A stretch of 64,000 nucleotides of DNA from Pisaster brevispinus (taxonomy: Eukaryota; Echinodermata; Asteroidea; Forcipulatida; Asteriidae), in assembly GCA_023634235.1 (NCBI GenBank), contig JAMKCF010000004.1:5745202-5809201 (forward strand), written 5' to 3'. Positions 35,784 to 47,291 of the stretch are shown piece by piece. The notes beneath the pieces are model-generated. The model did no database searches. It saw only the letters and a program-made list of their open reading frames with translations, and was not told the origin of the DNA. Every line of letters starts with the position of its first letter. Positions within the stretch are counted from its first letter, which is position 1. Both the position numbers and the translations under genes were made by a program.

Positions 35784-36136
35784 CTTGATGAATAGCGCCA
35801 CCTATCGATGACCTAGTTTTCTCCAGGCTCAGTGTCAAAATGCCGGTTACGTCATAAGCAGTTTGACCAATAGAATCTCGACAAATGTATTAGGAAATTG
35901 GTCCACGTTGTGTTTAGCAAAAATTGCATGTGTACAATTTAGATTTCACAATTCACGGCACGAACAGCTGATTTTCGGACTCCTTTTTGTCGCGAGTGCG
36001 ACTACAATGCTCATAAAACTGCTATAAAGTCAAGTTGTCGTCATCTCGTTTCTTCAGTCGGTTATCTTTGCGTGTGTTTTTAAAGCTCAGAAATAGTGTA
36101 AAAAGTGAGTTGAAAGTGGGCTTAGTGTTTTCGAAA
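35784..36136. promoter_or_regulatory. Bidirectional promoter between HSPA14 and MANF
   Basis: The two start codons are 353 bp apart and point outward. The spacer contains a CRE-like TTACGTCA (35847-35854), a CCAAT box (35867-35871) and an ERSE-II (35897-35907). An AAGATGGCGGCC (YY1-type) motif overlaps the HSPA14 start codon (35775-35786). No TATA box is obvious at either end. Confidence 0.75.
35897..35907 (+). promoter_or_regulatory. ERSE-II element ATTGGTCCACG
   Basis: An exact match to the ER stress response element II consensus ATTGG-N-CCACG, bound by ATF6 and XBP1 with NF-Y. It is 230 bp upstream of the MANF start. Mammalian MANF (ARMET) is known to be induced by ER stress through an ERSE-II. 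Confidence 0.75.
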
Positions 36137-39100
36137 ATGAACGTTCAGTACCTACTCAGTATGGCTAGTTTGTGTTTGGCAGCGGTCGTCTGCGTCTTGA
36201 TGTTGGTCCAGACTGCAGAGGCGAAATTAAAAGACAGAGACTGTGAAGGTAAGTATTGAAGTAGTTTTGTTAAGTAATATATTTGCTTGATAAAATGTTT
36301 GTAAATTTATATCGTGTGGTACCGTAGTCTTTGTTAAGATCATACTCATTATTGTTTACTTCTGAAAGTCTGACTCTGAATTAACTTACTCTGAATCTGA
36401 TCAATGATTGATGGACAGGAACTCCAGATCTTTGACTTGATATGGCGAGGTCGTTTTCATTTTACGAGGGCAATTACATTGAAAATCATAAAGTGTATGG
36501 GAAAATTTTGAAGGGGCACCAAGACCAGGGCAAGATGTCCTACTTGTGCTTGGCCTTCAGGTAACTTCAGCAGCCTGAAATAAATTTTAAGGTGCTGGGA
36601 ACTCGGACTAAAATGTGCTTGTGTTAACTGTCCAGGTGAGAATGTAGCTACATGATCATGTATATAATATAGGTAGGTCTTTCCTTCCTCCATGGGTTGA
36701 CAGAAATTCAGTTCTGCAAACTTGAATGTAGGTCTTTAAGAAATTCAACTGTTTGTCCGGCACTTACTGGATTCTCTCAGTCTCACACTGTGTGACCTGT
36801 CATTACTCTAGTTGCGATGATCGTAACCCTCCATCCTCCCGTAGACCGGGTCTGCGACCGTCGGGAGGATGGAGGGTTTCGATCATCGCAACTATCATTA
36901 CTCATGACCAATGACTGGCTGCCGTAGACCGGGTCTGCGACCGTCGGGAGGATGGAGGGTTTCGATCATCGCAACTATCATTACTCATGACCAATGACTG
37001 GCTGCCGTAAACCAGAGTTCCCCATAACATTAACAGCCATGAACAGTGGTTCGCTGGCCTAATTCCAGTTAAAACACCCAAGGACCAGTCAGAATTCTGT
37101 CCTGTCTGGCTGGCAAGTTGATTGCTTGCCACTGCTATGTAAACTTCTGATTGTCCATATTGGTTCAAATTACATAGTCCCAGCCTAGTATACATGTATA
37201 TTGAAAGGAAACCCAAAATATGGACCAGTGCAAAAGCTGATGGATTAGTGAAATGATAAGCAAACTGGTCCTTCTGGCCAGTCACTGTATAACTTGACAG
37301 CTTACAGCTACATGTCTCAGAGGGATGACAGAAATGTAGGATCATTCGGAAATTTTGCCTTATTATTGAAGTTTTTTTTTCTTGACTTCTTCCTCCAGTG
37401 TGTGTTGCTGCTTTGGACAAAATTGAAAAGGCAATCACAAAAAAGCAGCGGGATGGAGGTCGAGACGGCATTGAAAAAGCAATAAGAAAATACTGCAAGA
37501 CAGCCAAAAATAAGGAAAATTCTTTCGTAAGTATCTCTTGGTTTTGAGAGTTGCCAAAGTCGGTCTGTATTTAAGTAGGTCATGCACACCGTTATTATTG
37601 GGGTGTTTTTCATTATTAAGACCCTAAACAGCTTTGTAAGGAAGGCAAACGTCTGCAAGTTTAGTGCATTAATTGCACTGTTTTCTGTACCATGACAGTG
37701 AGTCAGTGACAGACTTGATACTTCATTAAGGTTACACTTACATTTTTCAGCGACTAGCCAATGGAACCAGTTAGCTCCAAGTCGTTTCAATTCACAAGTA
37801 CCCATTTTTTTTGTATGTCCATATTTTTTTCTGAAAATAAAGATGCTTTTCAACACTGAAAAAGTTAAGGCCAAACCACTTAGAATGAATTGTGGCTGGT
37901 CCACCAGTGTTTTAACTGGCGTTTGGCCAGTAGACCACTGTTAATGGAGAACGCTGTTCATTCTTGTAGGGGCAAGACAGTTCTTTCTTAAATAAAGGGC
38001 ATCCCTAACAGCCGAAGTAATTTTTTTTCTGGAAAAGTTCGTGGGGCTACGAGGCAATTTGCCTCCTTTACTTCTTACTGTGTGATTTGGATCACTGAAC
38101 AATAATTTCAACAACATTTCATTTATGAATCACATTTTCTTAAATGGAAAAAGTGATGTTTTTAAGCTAATGATTTTAAAAACAACTTCTGAAGTGGTCT
38201 AAATTATCCTCTATTTTAACAAGACATTTTCACAGACAAGTATTCAGGGTTGCTAGAAAGTGTATGTCTCATGGGGCAAGTAAACTTGCTCTGCTAAAGC
38301 CTCCTTCACGATGAAATCCGCCATTTGTTTTTTACAAAATATAGTTATTTCTTTCGTGGTATTTCGTAGGACAATAATTTCTTTGTGGAAGTGGTCAAAT
38401 AAAATTGTGAAGCCCTTGCGACAGGACTATGCAGACATAGGAGAAAGTTTTGTGGTTTTGTCGTGAACTTGTTGTACGACGATCCCACAACAGTAGTGCG
38501 ACAATTGTGCTATTGTCGTGATACTGTCGTACTACGTTTGTGCAACAGTTGTACTTACTACAGTCGTAGTACTGTTGTGATACTGTCATGGGTATTTCGT
38601 ACGAAGTATGTCGTAGGAAGTTCATACGAAGTTTCACAACTACAAGACACCACTACGACAAAAAGCCAACAAATTTTTGTGGAGTGAAAATAGGGTAGTC
38701 CCAATTTTAAGCCACAACAGATTTGTAGTCGTAGAGCACCCATTTCTTCATACTACAATCGTACAACATCAAAGAAACACGCCACAAAATCTCCTGTTTT
38801 CTGTCAGGAACCCACATCTTCCTATTGTGGTCTCACTGTGTCTGGGGCTTAAATCCCATCACTGAAATCTTGCTTTTAACAAAATTAGGTGACATTTCAA
38901 CCATACGTAGTGTAATAAAAAACCTATTGTGCACAGTCTGCGTGTCTTCCATATGTTTGTTTTTAGTCTTTAAAAAACCCAAGTTCAGAAACAATTTGAA
39001 TGTTCAAATACTTTTCCGCAGTAATGGCTGAATTACAGCATTGGCTGCATTACTTTAATTAAGTCATTGTCTCATTCATTTCTAGTGTTACTACATTGGT

Positions 39101-40826
39101 GGGACACAAGACGCTGCAACTGGGTCGCTTGGGGAGGTCAGCAAACGGTTACTCAACTACGTGCCCACTGAGAAAATATGCACACACTTAAAGAAGCTTG
39201 ACTCACAGATATGCGAGTTGAAATATGGTGAGTAGCCTTATATGTATATTGCAATCCAATACACTGTCCTTTAATGTACATGTAGCCGAGCTACAAACAA
39301 CATACTGTACATGTACATGTAACTTAGGGAACCCATATTCCACAAGCTGTGGTTTTTATGGACCCCCTCCACTGCTAGCTTTGTTAAGTCGCATTCCCAT
39401 TAAGGTGATCCCTCTGCTGCCGCTTCCCAGGTTGTATTGTAAACTTGGGTGTGGTCCCTGGCTACATGACAGTTATAGGTTGAATGGCTTCTGGCTGGCA
39501 TCCTCGAGCAAAGATATTGACCAAAGGGAGACCGCCAACATTAGGGCTAGATAGCTCATTTGGTAGAGCACCAGCACATTAATTCGGGGGTTGCAGGTTC
39601 AAGTCCCGCTCTAGTCAATTTTTCAAAATTATTTGTTTTAAATTCAAATTGTGTTTTTTTTATTTTTTATCCCACTGTATTGTGTATGATGTGTATTTTC
39701 TTTTCCATACTGTCTATACATACTTTGTCCATTCTTGTTCAGAATTATAAGTAAAGTTAAGTTCAGTAAAAAAAAAAAAGGGACAAAATCAGTTTTGCAG
39801 CATTATCTACAATGTAGGTAGCATTATCCTCCAAGTGTGAACTTGCCTCTGATTGTTCAACATCCATAATCCTACAAACTACGGCTAATCCGGTATCCCA
39901 TCCTGTGTATTAAATGCACTAATTTGGGGTGAAAGTTCACAAGACTACAGGGCTTGCTTAGCTCAAAACTTTTGCTGGACTAGAATATTGTGTACAAGAC
40001 CAGAAACAAAATGTGACAGTGTCTCGATTATATGTACTTATGGATACAACTTTTAAAAATACTCAACAGAATTGAAAGATATTAATCAGACTCAAAGTCA
40101 CCATTTGAACACAATTTTTCGATATAAAGATGGGGTGAGTTATTATTATTGTTCAATCACACAAGACCGCCGGACTTGCCCAGTCACGAGTTCACTGTCC
40201 TGTTGCTAAAAACACACCTGGGGCCTGCAGTCCAGTGTTAATTTCAAGCCCCTGTATGCACATGTATGCGCTTTTAGCAACGCACTTAAAGAAAAGAATT
40301 CTAAATGTTTATCAGCACAGCAGTCCCCAACACTAAGTGCTGAGAACCATTTTCAGAATATAATTTTCGCGATTACAAAGTTCTTGTTGTTGTAAGTCAT
40401 CTTTAAATTTGTAAGTCTCCTGTATGGTTTATTACTCGTTTTTTAAACTGTCGCTGTGGAAACCTTTAGGAGCATTAAAAACACTCAAGTGAGGTTGAAA
40501 CCTTGAGATAAAACAGATTTGTTTTCTTAAAAATTGTTGTCTCTGTTGCAAGTTTGTTGGAGGATACATTCATTATCCCATGCATGCTCGTAGAATAGGG
40601 ACCTCACTCGCACTTTCTTTTCCAAAATGAATAAAACAACTTTTCTTTACCCACAGAGAAACAAATTGATTTGGACGCGGTGGACCTGAAGAAACTTAAA
40701 GTGAGAGACCTGAAGAAGATCTTGAACGACTGGGGAGAGGAATGCAAGGCTTGCACAGAGAAATCAGACTTTATTAAACGTATTGAGCATCTGAAGCCAA
40801 AGCATTACAAGAAAAGGGAGTTATAA
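36137..40826 (+). CDS. MANF: Mesencephalic astrocyte-derived neurotrophic factor (MANF/CDNF family), complete
   Basis: An ER-resident and secreted cytoprotective protein induced by the unfolded protein response. Exons: 36137-36248, 37399-37526, 39086-39227, 40657-40826; all GT/AG, phases 1,0,1, total 552 nt (183 codons plus stop). Residues about 1-28 are a signal peptide. The saposin-like domain follows with six Cys (DCE, VCV, KYCK, FCYYIGG, KICT, QICE), then [20 protein letters not shown] and a C-terminal SAP-like domain with the CxxC motif as CKAC. The protein ends KKREL, a KDEL-type retrieval signal (human MANF ends RTDL). All eight family cysteines are present. The ATG at 36137 is chosen over upstream in-frame non-ATG codons because it directly precedes the signal peptide. 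Invertebrates have one MANF/CDNF gene, so this is probably pro-orthologous to both vertebrate genes. Confidence 0.97.
36809..37006. repeat. Hairpin repeat with 83-bp tandem duplication in MANF intron 1
   Basis: A hairpin (36809-36894, arms AGTTGCGATGATCGTAACCC and inverse) overlaps two successive 83-bp units (36841-36923 and 36924-37006). Each unit starts GTAGACCGGGTCTGCGACC and ends GACTGGCTGCC. The two units are nearly identical. Confidence 0.9.
38460..38770. repeat. GTCGTACGAC-rich repeat in MANF intron 2
   Basis: Dense with short inverted words such as TCGTACGA, GTACTACGT and CAACAGTTGT over about 300 bp. It looks like an old foldback repeat; boundaries are uncertain. Confidence 0.5.
39545..39620 (+). 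repeat. tRNA-derived SINE head in MANF intron 3
   Basis: GGGCTAGATAGCTCATTTGGTAGAGC and GGTTCAAGTCCCGCTCTAGTC form an almost complete tRNA-like fold with a loop reading TTAATT. A reverse-strand relative lies at 43031-43108. The long A tract at 39769-39779 may be its tail. Confidence 0.65.
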
Positions 40827-40949
40827 TTCAAACTATCTGGGGATGATTGCGGGGATGATGATATTTTTGTTAAAGTGTGTGTACATCAAGTGTAAATGGA
40901 AATGGTGTTCGGCACATTAAGCATAGGAATACATTATTAGCTTCAAACT

Positions 40950-41060
40950 GGCTGACACTGTGTCAAACTGACTGACCCGTGTCAAAACTGGCTGACCTGT
41001 GTCAAAACTGGCTGACCTGTGTCGAAACTGGCTGACCTATTTCAAACTGGTTGACCTTCG
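40950..41060. repeat. 22-bp tandem repeat in the MANF 3' UTR
   Basis: Five imperfect units of CAAAACTGGCTGACCTGTGT lie about 130 bp after the stop codon. Candidate poly(A) signals AATAAA are at 42263-42268 and 42620-42625. Confidence 0.8.
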
Positions 41061-42629
41061 TCAGGCTGGTACTCTCAGCGAGCTGTCATTTTCTCTTATT
41101 GAGGAGACTGACTGCCTGATGGTTTTGAATGATAGACCATCCTTCCTCCATGGATTGATGCAATATGAAAGTCTGCAGTACGATATGATGTCATGATAAC
41201 AGTTTTGAGCACATTTGCTCCACCATACACAACCCAGGCAGTTGAATGATTCATAATAGTTGGGCAATTAAACTTTCTTACAAATTTTATGGATTGGAAA
41301 GTAGGAGGGTTAAACTGTGTTGAAAGAATGTCATTCTTTTGGTTTAACTTACAGATGGGATCATTTGCAAAGCACTTCAACTCATATAAAATTAGTATGA
41401 ACAATTTGGCAAATTTTATCAAAGCTGTATCACCTTTGAAAATTTATTTATTTTCCTCAAACAAAACCTATCGCATACATTTTTTGATTGTCTTTTACTT
41501 TCTGGGGGCAGTGGGCAGAGGAAATATACATCAATTAGCCGTTAGCAATTAACAAGTTACCTTTATTGACTTTATTTATTACTTCTTTTGTACATTAAGC
41601 ACAAATAATGTCAACACGCGCACTCCCTCCCCCATGGCAGACTGTGGTGAGGGATCGTTTCAAAAGTCCGAATGGTCCAAACATTCCAATTGGATAAGAT
41701 AAGTATTCCACCCTGTGTACATAGACCCGTCTGTTGGACTACTGGAACATTTCATGAAAACGTTCAAAATGCTAACACTCGTATCAAGTTGGTTGGGACG
41801 GGTCCCGAAGTTCAGCACAATGTTGCGGTCCAGCAGAATGTTCTGGCGATCAAATGGAATGCGGGCAAGTGCCTACAAGAACATTCTTTTTAACCTAGAA
41901 CGTGCCCGACTTCTTGAGACGCTACCTTATTCTGGATACTATTGGCATCAGACCTCGGTGTTCAGGGAGTGTTGTTTGTTGCATCAAACAGGTTTTGTCC
42001 ATGCGACAGAGTTACCACTGTTAATGAATTTTATCAAACTTTTTACATGCTCTGTATTACTGTTTAAAAACATTATCTTCATTAATTCGCAGGATACTGC
42101 TTTCACATCCTCTATTTTTCAAGGAAATATGACAACTAAATTGTAGAAGTTTCACCTTAACTTTGCCAAGCCTCAGGTTTTTGACAAACAAGAGTTTTGT
42201 TGATGTCAGCGTTGTTTACATTTTTTACCTGTTTTATGTGTTAGAAAGTTGCTTAGCAGGTAAATAAACTGAGCATATTGTCAGTCATCTTTTTATAAAA
42301 ATGAAAGACGACATCTCAACCGGAAAAGATGCTTCAATGTGATTGGTTGTTGTACAAACTTTTCTTACAAAAGCAACCTTGTTTGAGTGTTTGAAAGTCT
42401 GGTTGCTACTCGTTGATGTTCCATTTCTTTAGACTGTATTTCGGTTCTTTTGTATTGGTGTTCTAAGAAATCTCTCCACTGTTTCCTTAAATTAATACTG
42501 TACTTGTATATGTTGTTTTTTACCAAATGTTAAAAGTGTATCCAAAAGAGGTCAGACCCAAATGAATCCAGGGAAATTTGGAAGAATTTACAATTTTTTT
42601 GTTCTGCATTTAATTTATGAATAAACTTT

Positions 42630-43940
42630 TTCAATTAGTAATTTGACAAGAAAGGTTTTAGAATTTTGATTTTGTTTCCCCCCCAACTTTTAAACCCTAA
42701 CTGCCTTTAAACCTTCAAACCTCAAGTTTTTGTTTGATTCTGTTGGCTTGGGGACTGCACTAGCAAACTGACTTTTGCTGCACATGAAACCAGGCATACA
42801 ACCAAACTGTTAGGTTGTTAAAGTTTCCATAATGTTGCTGGAAGAGTGAAGAAGTCATTCAGGGGAGTTTCATACACAGTTCATGATGAAACTGCTTCAC
42901 CGACTGGCATGACTGGATTCCAGAAGATACTTTTTGGCAGCAGACTAAAAAACCCCAATTAAACCTGTTCTAGAAAGAGTGCTCTAGCTGTACATCAATC
43001 CATTTAAAATGGGGTTGAAGAAAGAAAAATTGACTAGAGTGGGACTTAAACCTGCGACTTCCGGATTAACGTGCTGGTGGTCTACCTGAGCTATCTATAA
43101 TCTAGCCCTTTTGTTGGTAGTCTCCCTGTGTTGTCAATATAGAGAGACCAACATTAGGGCTACATACATGGTAGCTCAGCCCTGGTACAGTCCTGCTGTT
43201 ATCATAATTTTCTTTGTTCAACCCAAAATTATTTTAAAATTACCCAGTCAGTTTCCCTTGTGGGTTATTAGCAATCCATTTCAGTTCAATTTCTTGTGTC
43301 CTGGACCAGAGTTTTTCACCAACGTTTTTTAACGGGAGACTGTCATCATGATGGCAGACATGCTGCTGTACATGGAATTACGAACTCTAACCCAGTTATT
43401 GCAAGCTTGAGTGCTGGACGCCACATCGCAAAGGGCCCCGTCATTAGTATACAATGTATTGTGATTTGAAGGCCAGCGCGTGCACACGTGCAGTAACTCG
43501 GTTAGAGTTCATAGTGCCATGTACAGCCACAGGCCTGCTATGATCATGAGGACAGTGCCCCTTTAAGCTTGCATAAGGTGCAAGCCTTAACTCAACATCA
43601 GTATCACTGGTCGGAGATGCCTGCATGGCACATCAGAAAAGTTTAACGGTGGGTGTATTTGCATCCCATTAAAACACTACAATGGACTCCTGTAATGTCT
43701 ACATGAGTAGAGTTATGGCTGGGATCTTAACAGAAAATGAACAGGGTCTAGTTTCACAAAAATATAGCTGTTAACACACCAAGAGAATAGCACTTAGTGG
43801 AAACAGGTGTCCACTAAAAAAATGCCACATAGTTCACATTGTTCCGATTACTAGCCATCTTGATTTTGCTGTAAAACAGAGAAATTTGTTCAGCATGTTT
43901 TTTCTGCCAAGAGCTTTATGAAATTGGGCCCTGGCAAGCT
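42630..43940. other. Intergenic region between MANF and the C1orf74-like gene
   Basis: The genes converge here. It holds a minus-strand tRNA-like SINE head (43031-43108) and a palindromic repeat with ends GGGTCTAGTTTCACAAA and TTTATGAAATTGGGCCC (43741-43930). A minus-strand AATAAA at 43946-43951 fits the end of the next gene. No coding exon seen. Confidence 0.55.
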
Positions 43941-44170
43941 GCCACTTTATTACAAAGTCCACTATGCCATGCCAGACATGTGGCACAGAGTGTCCCCCAA
44001 ATGTTCCCATACTGTAACATTCTTTTCCTCTTATACAGAAGTAACCCCCACCCCCATAAAATCCTCTGAAGAATTCTTGAGATTCCCAGAACACTATGCA
44101 GACAAAAAATGGAGAAGGGTACACCATGCCACATATCAAGCACCAACTGAACTCCAACACTACAAATAGT

Positions 44171-45034
44171 TCATATGGCTACTACAGGCAAGGTCACTAA
44201 ACTATTAGTAAGTTCAAGATTACTGCCAGTTCCTTTCTGAAGTTCCTTGAACCAATTGTCAATACCCTCCTCAAAGTGAGGCAAAAGTTCATGGGGAACG
44301 CTGAAGCTGTATACGGAGTGTTGATTTCCCGAGACTTTGCACCGAGTGCCTGGGATTGCACGTGCCTCACCTCCTGAAGGTTGCGTTGATGAAAAGTCAG
44401 ATTTCTCTGTTGATGTCATTTGGTCTGGAATGATCTGCACAGTGTATACACAAAGGGGTACAAATGAAAGACAATTTGAATCAATCCCTGCGCATTCTTT
44501 GTACCAGTAAAGCACTGGGTAGCCGATCAGTGCTCCAAACATCGTCGAGAAGTTCCATTCCTTCTCTGGATTGAGCTGTAAGACTCTCTCCATCTTGCAG
44601 TCGCTTCCGCTGAGCTGTGACAAAACATCCGCAATGTGATCCCGGAGTTGTCTGCGAGCCTCCTTGTGCAGAAGTCTAGGTTGTTCCAAATCAGCAGAAA
44701 CATCAACTGCGACATGCCTGTCATCTTCCCCAAGAGATCTTTGAGTCTCTTGTAGTACTGCTTGCAAACAAGGGATGTTGGTGAGGAATGTGTCTTCTCC
44801 AAGACTCAAGACTTGTAGAGCCTGCTTGTTCTTAAATGTATCTGAGCAGCAGGAGGATGTAAGCTCTATCACCATCTCAGAGAGCTCAAAGGGATCCATG
44901 CATGAGTAGTCGTACAGTAAACTAGGCTTGATTCCATCACAGACGGCTTTGATGTTACTCAGTATGCTCTGCCAGTTTTTCTGGGCAGTTTTTGTCAGAT
45001 GACGTTTTATGATGTGCTCTGCTGAAGAAGACAT
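44171..45034 (-). CDS. C1orf74-like protein (UPF0739 / DUF4504), single exon
   Basis: A 287-residue intronless ORF on the minus strand, starting at the ATG at 45034. Features that fit UPF0739/C1orf74: VCDGIKPSLLYDY near residue 30, AVDVSADLEQPRLL in the middle, WNFSTMFGALIGYPVLYWY near 160, NCLSFVPLCVYTVQ near 187 and SVYSFSVPHELLPHF near 240. The molecular function of the family is unknown. There is no signal peptide or membrane segment. The human gene is also intronless in its coding region. An AATAAA on the minus strand about 220 nt after the stop is a likely poly(A) signal. The call rests on remembered family motifs and should be checked by search. Confidence 0.75.
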   Translation of the reverse strand: MSSSAEHIIKRHLTKTAQKNWQSILSNIKAVCDGIKPSLLYDYSCMDPFELSEMVIELTSSCCSDTFKNKQALQVLSLGEDTFLTNIPCLQAVLQETQRSLGEDDRHVAVDVSADLEQPRLLHKEARRQLRDHIADVLSQLSGSDCKMERVLQLNPEKEWNFSTMFGALIGYPVLYWYKECAGIDSNCLSFVPLCVYTVQIIPDQMTSTEKSDFSSTQPSGGEARAIPGTRCKVSGNQHSVYSFSVPHELLPHFEEGIDNWFKELQKGTGSNLELTNSLVTLPVVAI

Positions 45035-47291
45035 TCAAAAGAAAAAAAATCTTCTTTTGAAAGGAACCTTTCCACTTCTTAGAACAAATGCAAAGCTTTA
45101 ATTTGATCCTGTGTAATCTTAGAGACCAACCTGTAAAGGAAACAAAAAAAGACACGACCATGTAGAGTTGTACTAGAAAATAGCTTACTTAACTGAAAGT
45201 ACATATTATTCCCAAAATATCCAGTGAAATCATTTTGCCACGCGTCGTTTACAAAAAATGCAATGTTTTGTACCATTTCAAAGCGATGGTCAGCGAACCA
45301 TTCACTGTTTGTATGTACCGACCAAGATATGTCCGACAGTTTAAAATAGTCCCCATTTGCTCGTTTTCCTCAGCAGTCAAAAACAGGTCATAGGAACAAT
45401 ATTGCATGTATTTAAATCCTACCCCATAGATCAAAAACTTTTCAAAAAAAAACCCAACAAATAATAATTTCTGTTTAAAGAAACATGGCTGTGTATTCAA
45501 AACTATTTTAAACCAAGATTCTGAAAAAAAATAAATAAAAATTCAGTCAGCAAAATGCAGCGGGCTTTATCTTCACTTCCAGCCCCACCCCCTCGGTTTG
45601 ATTCAACTTCAAATCTTTGGTTTTACTTCGGCTGATTTGAACAATTTATAAATAAATGGGGAAAATTAAAACAAGATTGCCAGCCACATGAATCCAACAA
45701 TAATTGATAGATCTCGACAAAGTTAAACTCCCCGAAGTAAAGGGTAGTCGACCGCATATTTTAAGTGTCAACATTTGTTAAAAGGGAGTACAGCCCCAGT
45801 TACCAGGTTACTGTAACACTAGTCTACACACGTACGTAGTCGTAGGAGTCAACTAGTCCAGCAGACGACAGAACTTCAGCTTCAGGCAATCAGTGCTAAT
45901 CTTGGTCAGTAAAAGACAGTTGCTGTTGCAATCATGCCGAATTACACACACATTGCACTTTTTAAAACCCTTTTGCTAGTTTGGTTCTTTTCAAAGGGTC
46001 CTGCCTTCCCCAGAGTTCCAGTCGACCACCACATTTAAGGCCTTTTCCTTCCTCAACAGTCCCAGCGCCATCAAACCGGAGGGTTTGTGCACATGCATGG
46101 CCGGTGTGTTACAGGTTGGCGCTTGCGACGCTCAAAAATAAACACAGATAAGAGTATCCGAAGTAATAATCACCGCTTGTAATGGTTCAAACTTCTTCAA
46201 GTCGTCCCTTCAGTTCTATCGGCTTCATTGCCGTCACCTAGCAGCTGCACTCCCTGGGACTTTCGGCATTTCTGTATTTGTGTAATATAAATTTGTAAAA
46301 TATAAAGCCTTGCAATTGTAAAGATAAGGATGTATTAATTCCTGCAAAATTGTTTCATATGAAGTGCTCAATATGATTAGTAATTAGAAAGTAATAAAAG
46401 GATGTCGACAAAAATAATGTTTTAGGACGTTTTAGGAGATTCAAATTTCCTTAGGCTGTTTTAGTGTGAATGCTGCGGCCAGATGCGGCTGGTACTTGCT
46501 GTCACCTTGCTAATTGTGGAGTGGGTTCAGACATTCTTAGTGATTTGTGTTTGTTGTTGCTGCTTTCTCAACTAGTAGACTGAAACTTTCACACTTTTAT
46601 TGTATCTTTATTATAATGTGGCCTTAAAATTAGCATAACGTTGACAAAACCAGTCAATGATGACCTAGCTACCTTCAAATATGTTTGACTAAAAAAGAGA
46701 GAGAATTAGCAATCTGCCTTATTATCGACAAAAATGACATTAAACACACATTTGTAATGTCCACCACGTTTTGGTGTCATAGGGAAATCTGTCCCCCGGA
46801 AATTCTGTCCCCCATATGGGATATTAACATGGGCTGGAGGAGGAGGATTTAAAAAGGATGCTATCCGATAGCGCCCTTTTCAATCATTCTGATGATCAGA
46901 AGCAGTTTGTACATACACAGTCCGTCGTAGGAGGACAGAATCTCCGGTCTCCTGCAACACCGGCAATAGCACTAGCAATTGAAACGTAACAACTATCCAA
47001 AATAAAAACACCACTGGCGGGGTCATACGCTGGGTCAGGAGGGACTGGGTGAAGTTTAGTCATTAATCAGGGGCATGCAATAATTATACTTCGGATACTT
47101 ATTCTTGCCAAACAAATGGCGCCCTCAGGAGTCTAATGGTGGAGCGCCCTCCTTCGGTTGCACTGTTGCACCCAAAACAATATCTTGTTGTGCTTGGTCA
47201 TGTTGGTGGAAAAGCAGAATCACCCACTGATTTCTGTGGACAAAAACTGCTAAGATAGACTTGTCCTATTATTTTAACCAAATACCATACA
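45035..47291. other. Intergenic region with divergent promoters of the C1orf74-like and PLCXD genes
   Basis: Both neighbours are transcribed away from this 2.3-kb stretch. It contains a dispersed repeat (about 46450-46660, with CGAATGCTGCGGCCAGA-like and TCTCAACTAGTAGACTG phrases) related to 1090-1310. It also contains a short CTGTCCCCC duplication near 46790-46816. No coding exon seen. Confidence 0.55.

Noticed and set aside
36035..36136. N-terminal extension of MANF from a TTG codon
   Set aside because: The ATG at 36137 begins a standard signal peptide; the upstream stretch is 5' UTR open by chance.
36902..37507. 201-residue minus-strand ORF
   Set aside because: It spans the duplicated hairpin repeat and MANF exon 2 antisense; no family motif or splice support.
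37317..37904. 195-residue minus-strand ORF
   Set aside because: It is the antisense of MANF exon 2 and its intron; composition is not protein-like.
39545..39620. A real tRNA with loop TTAATT
   Set aside because: The fold resembles a tRNA, but stems have mismatches, and a reverse-strand relative (43031-43108) points to a SINE.
41715..42146. 143-residue plus-strand ORF after MANF
   Set aside because: It falls in the probable MANF 3' UTR, has no recognisable domain and lacks promoter or splice signals.
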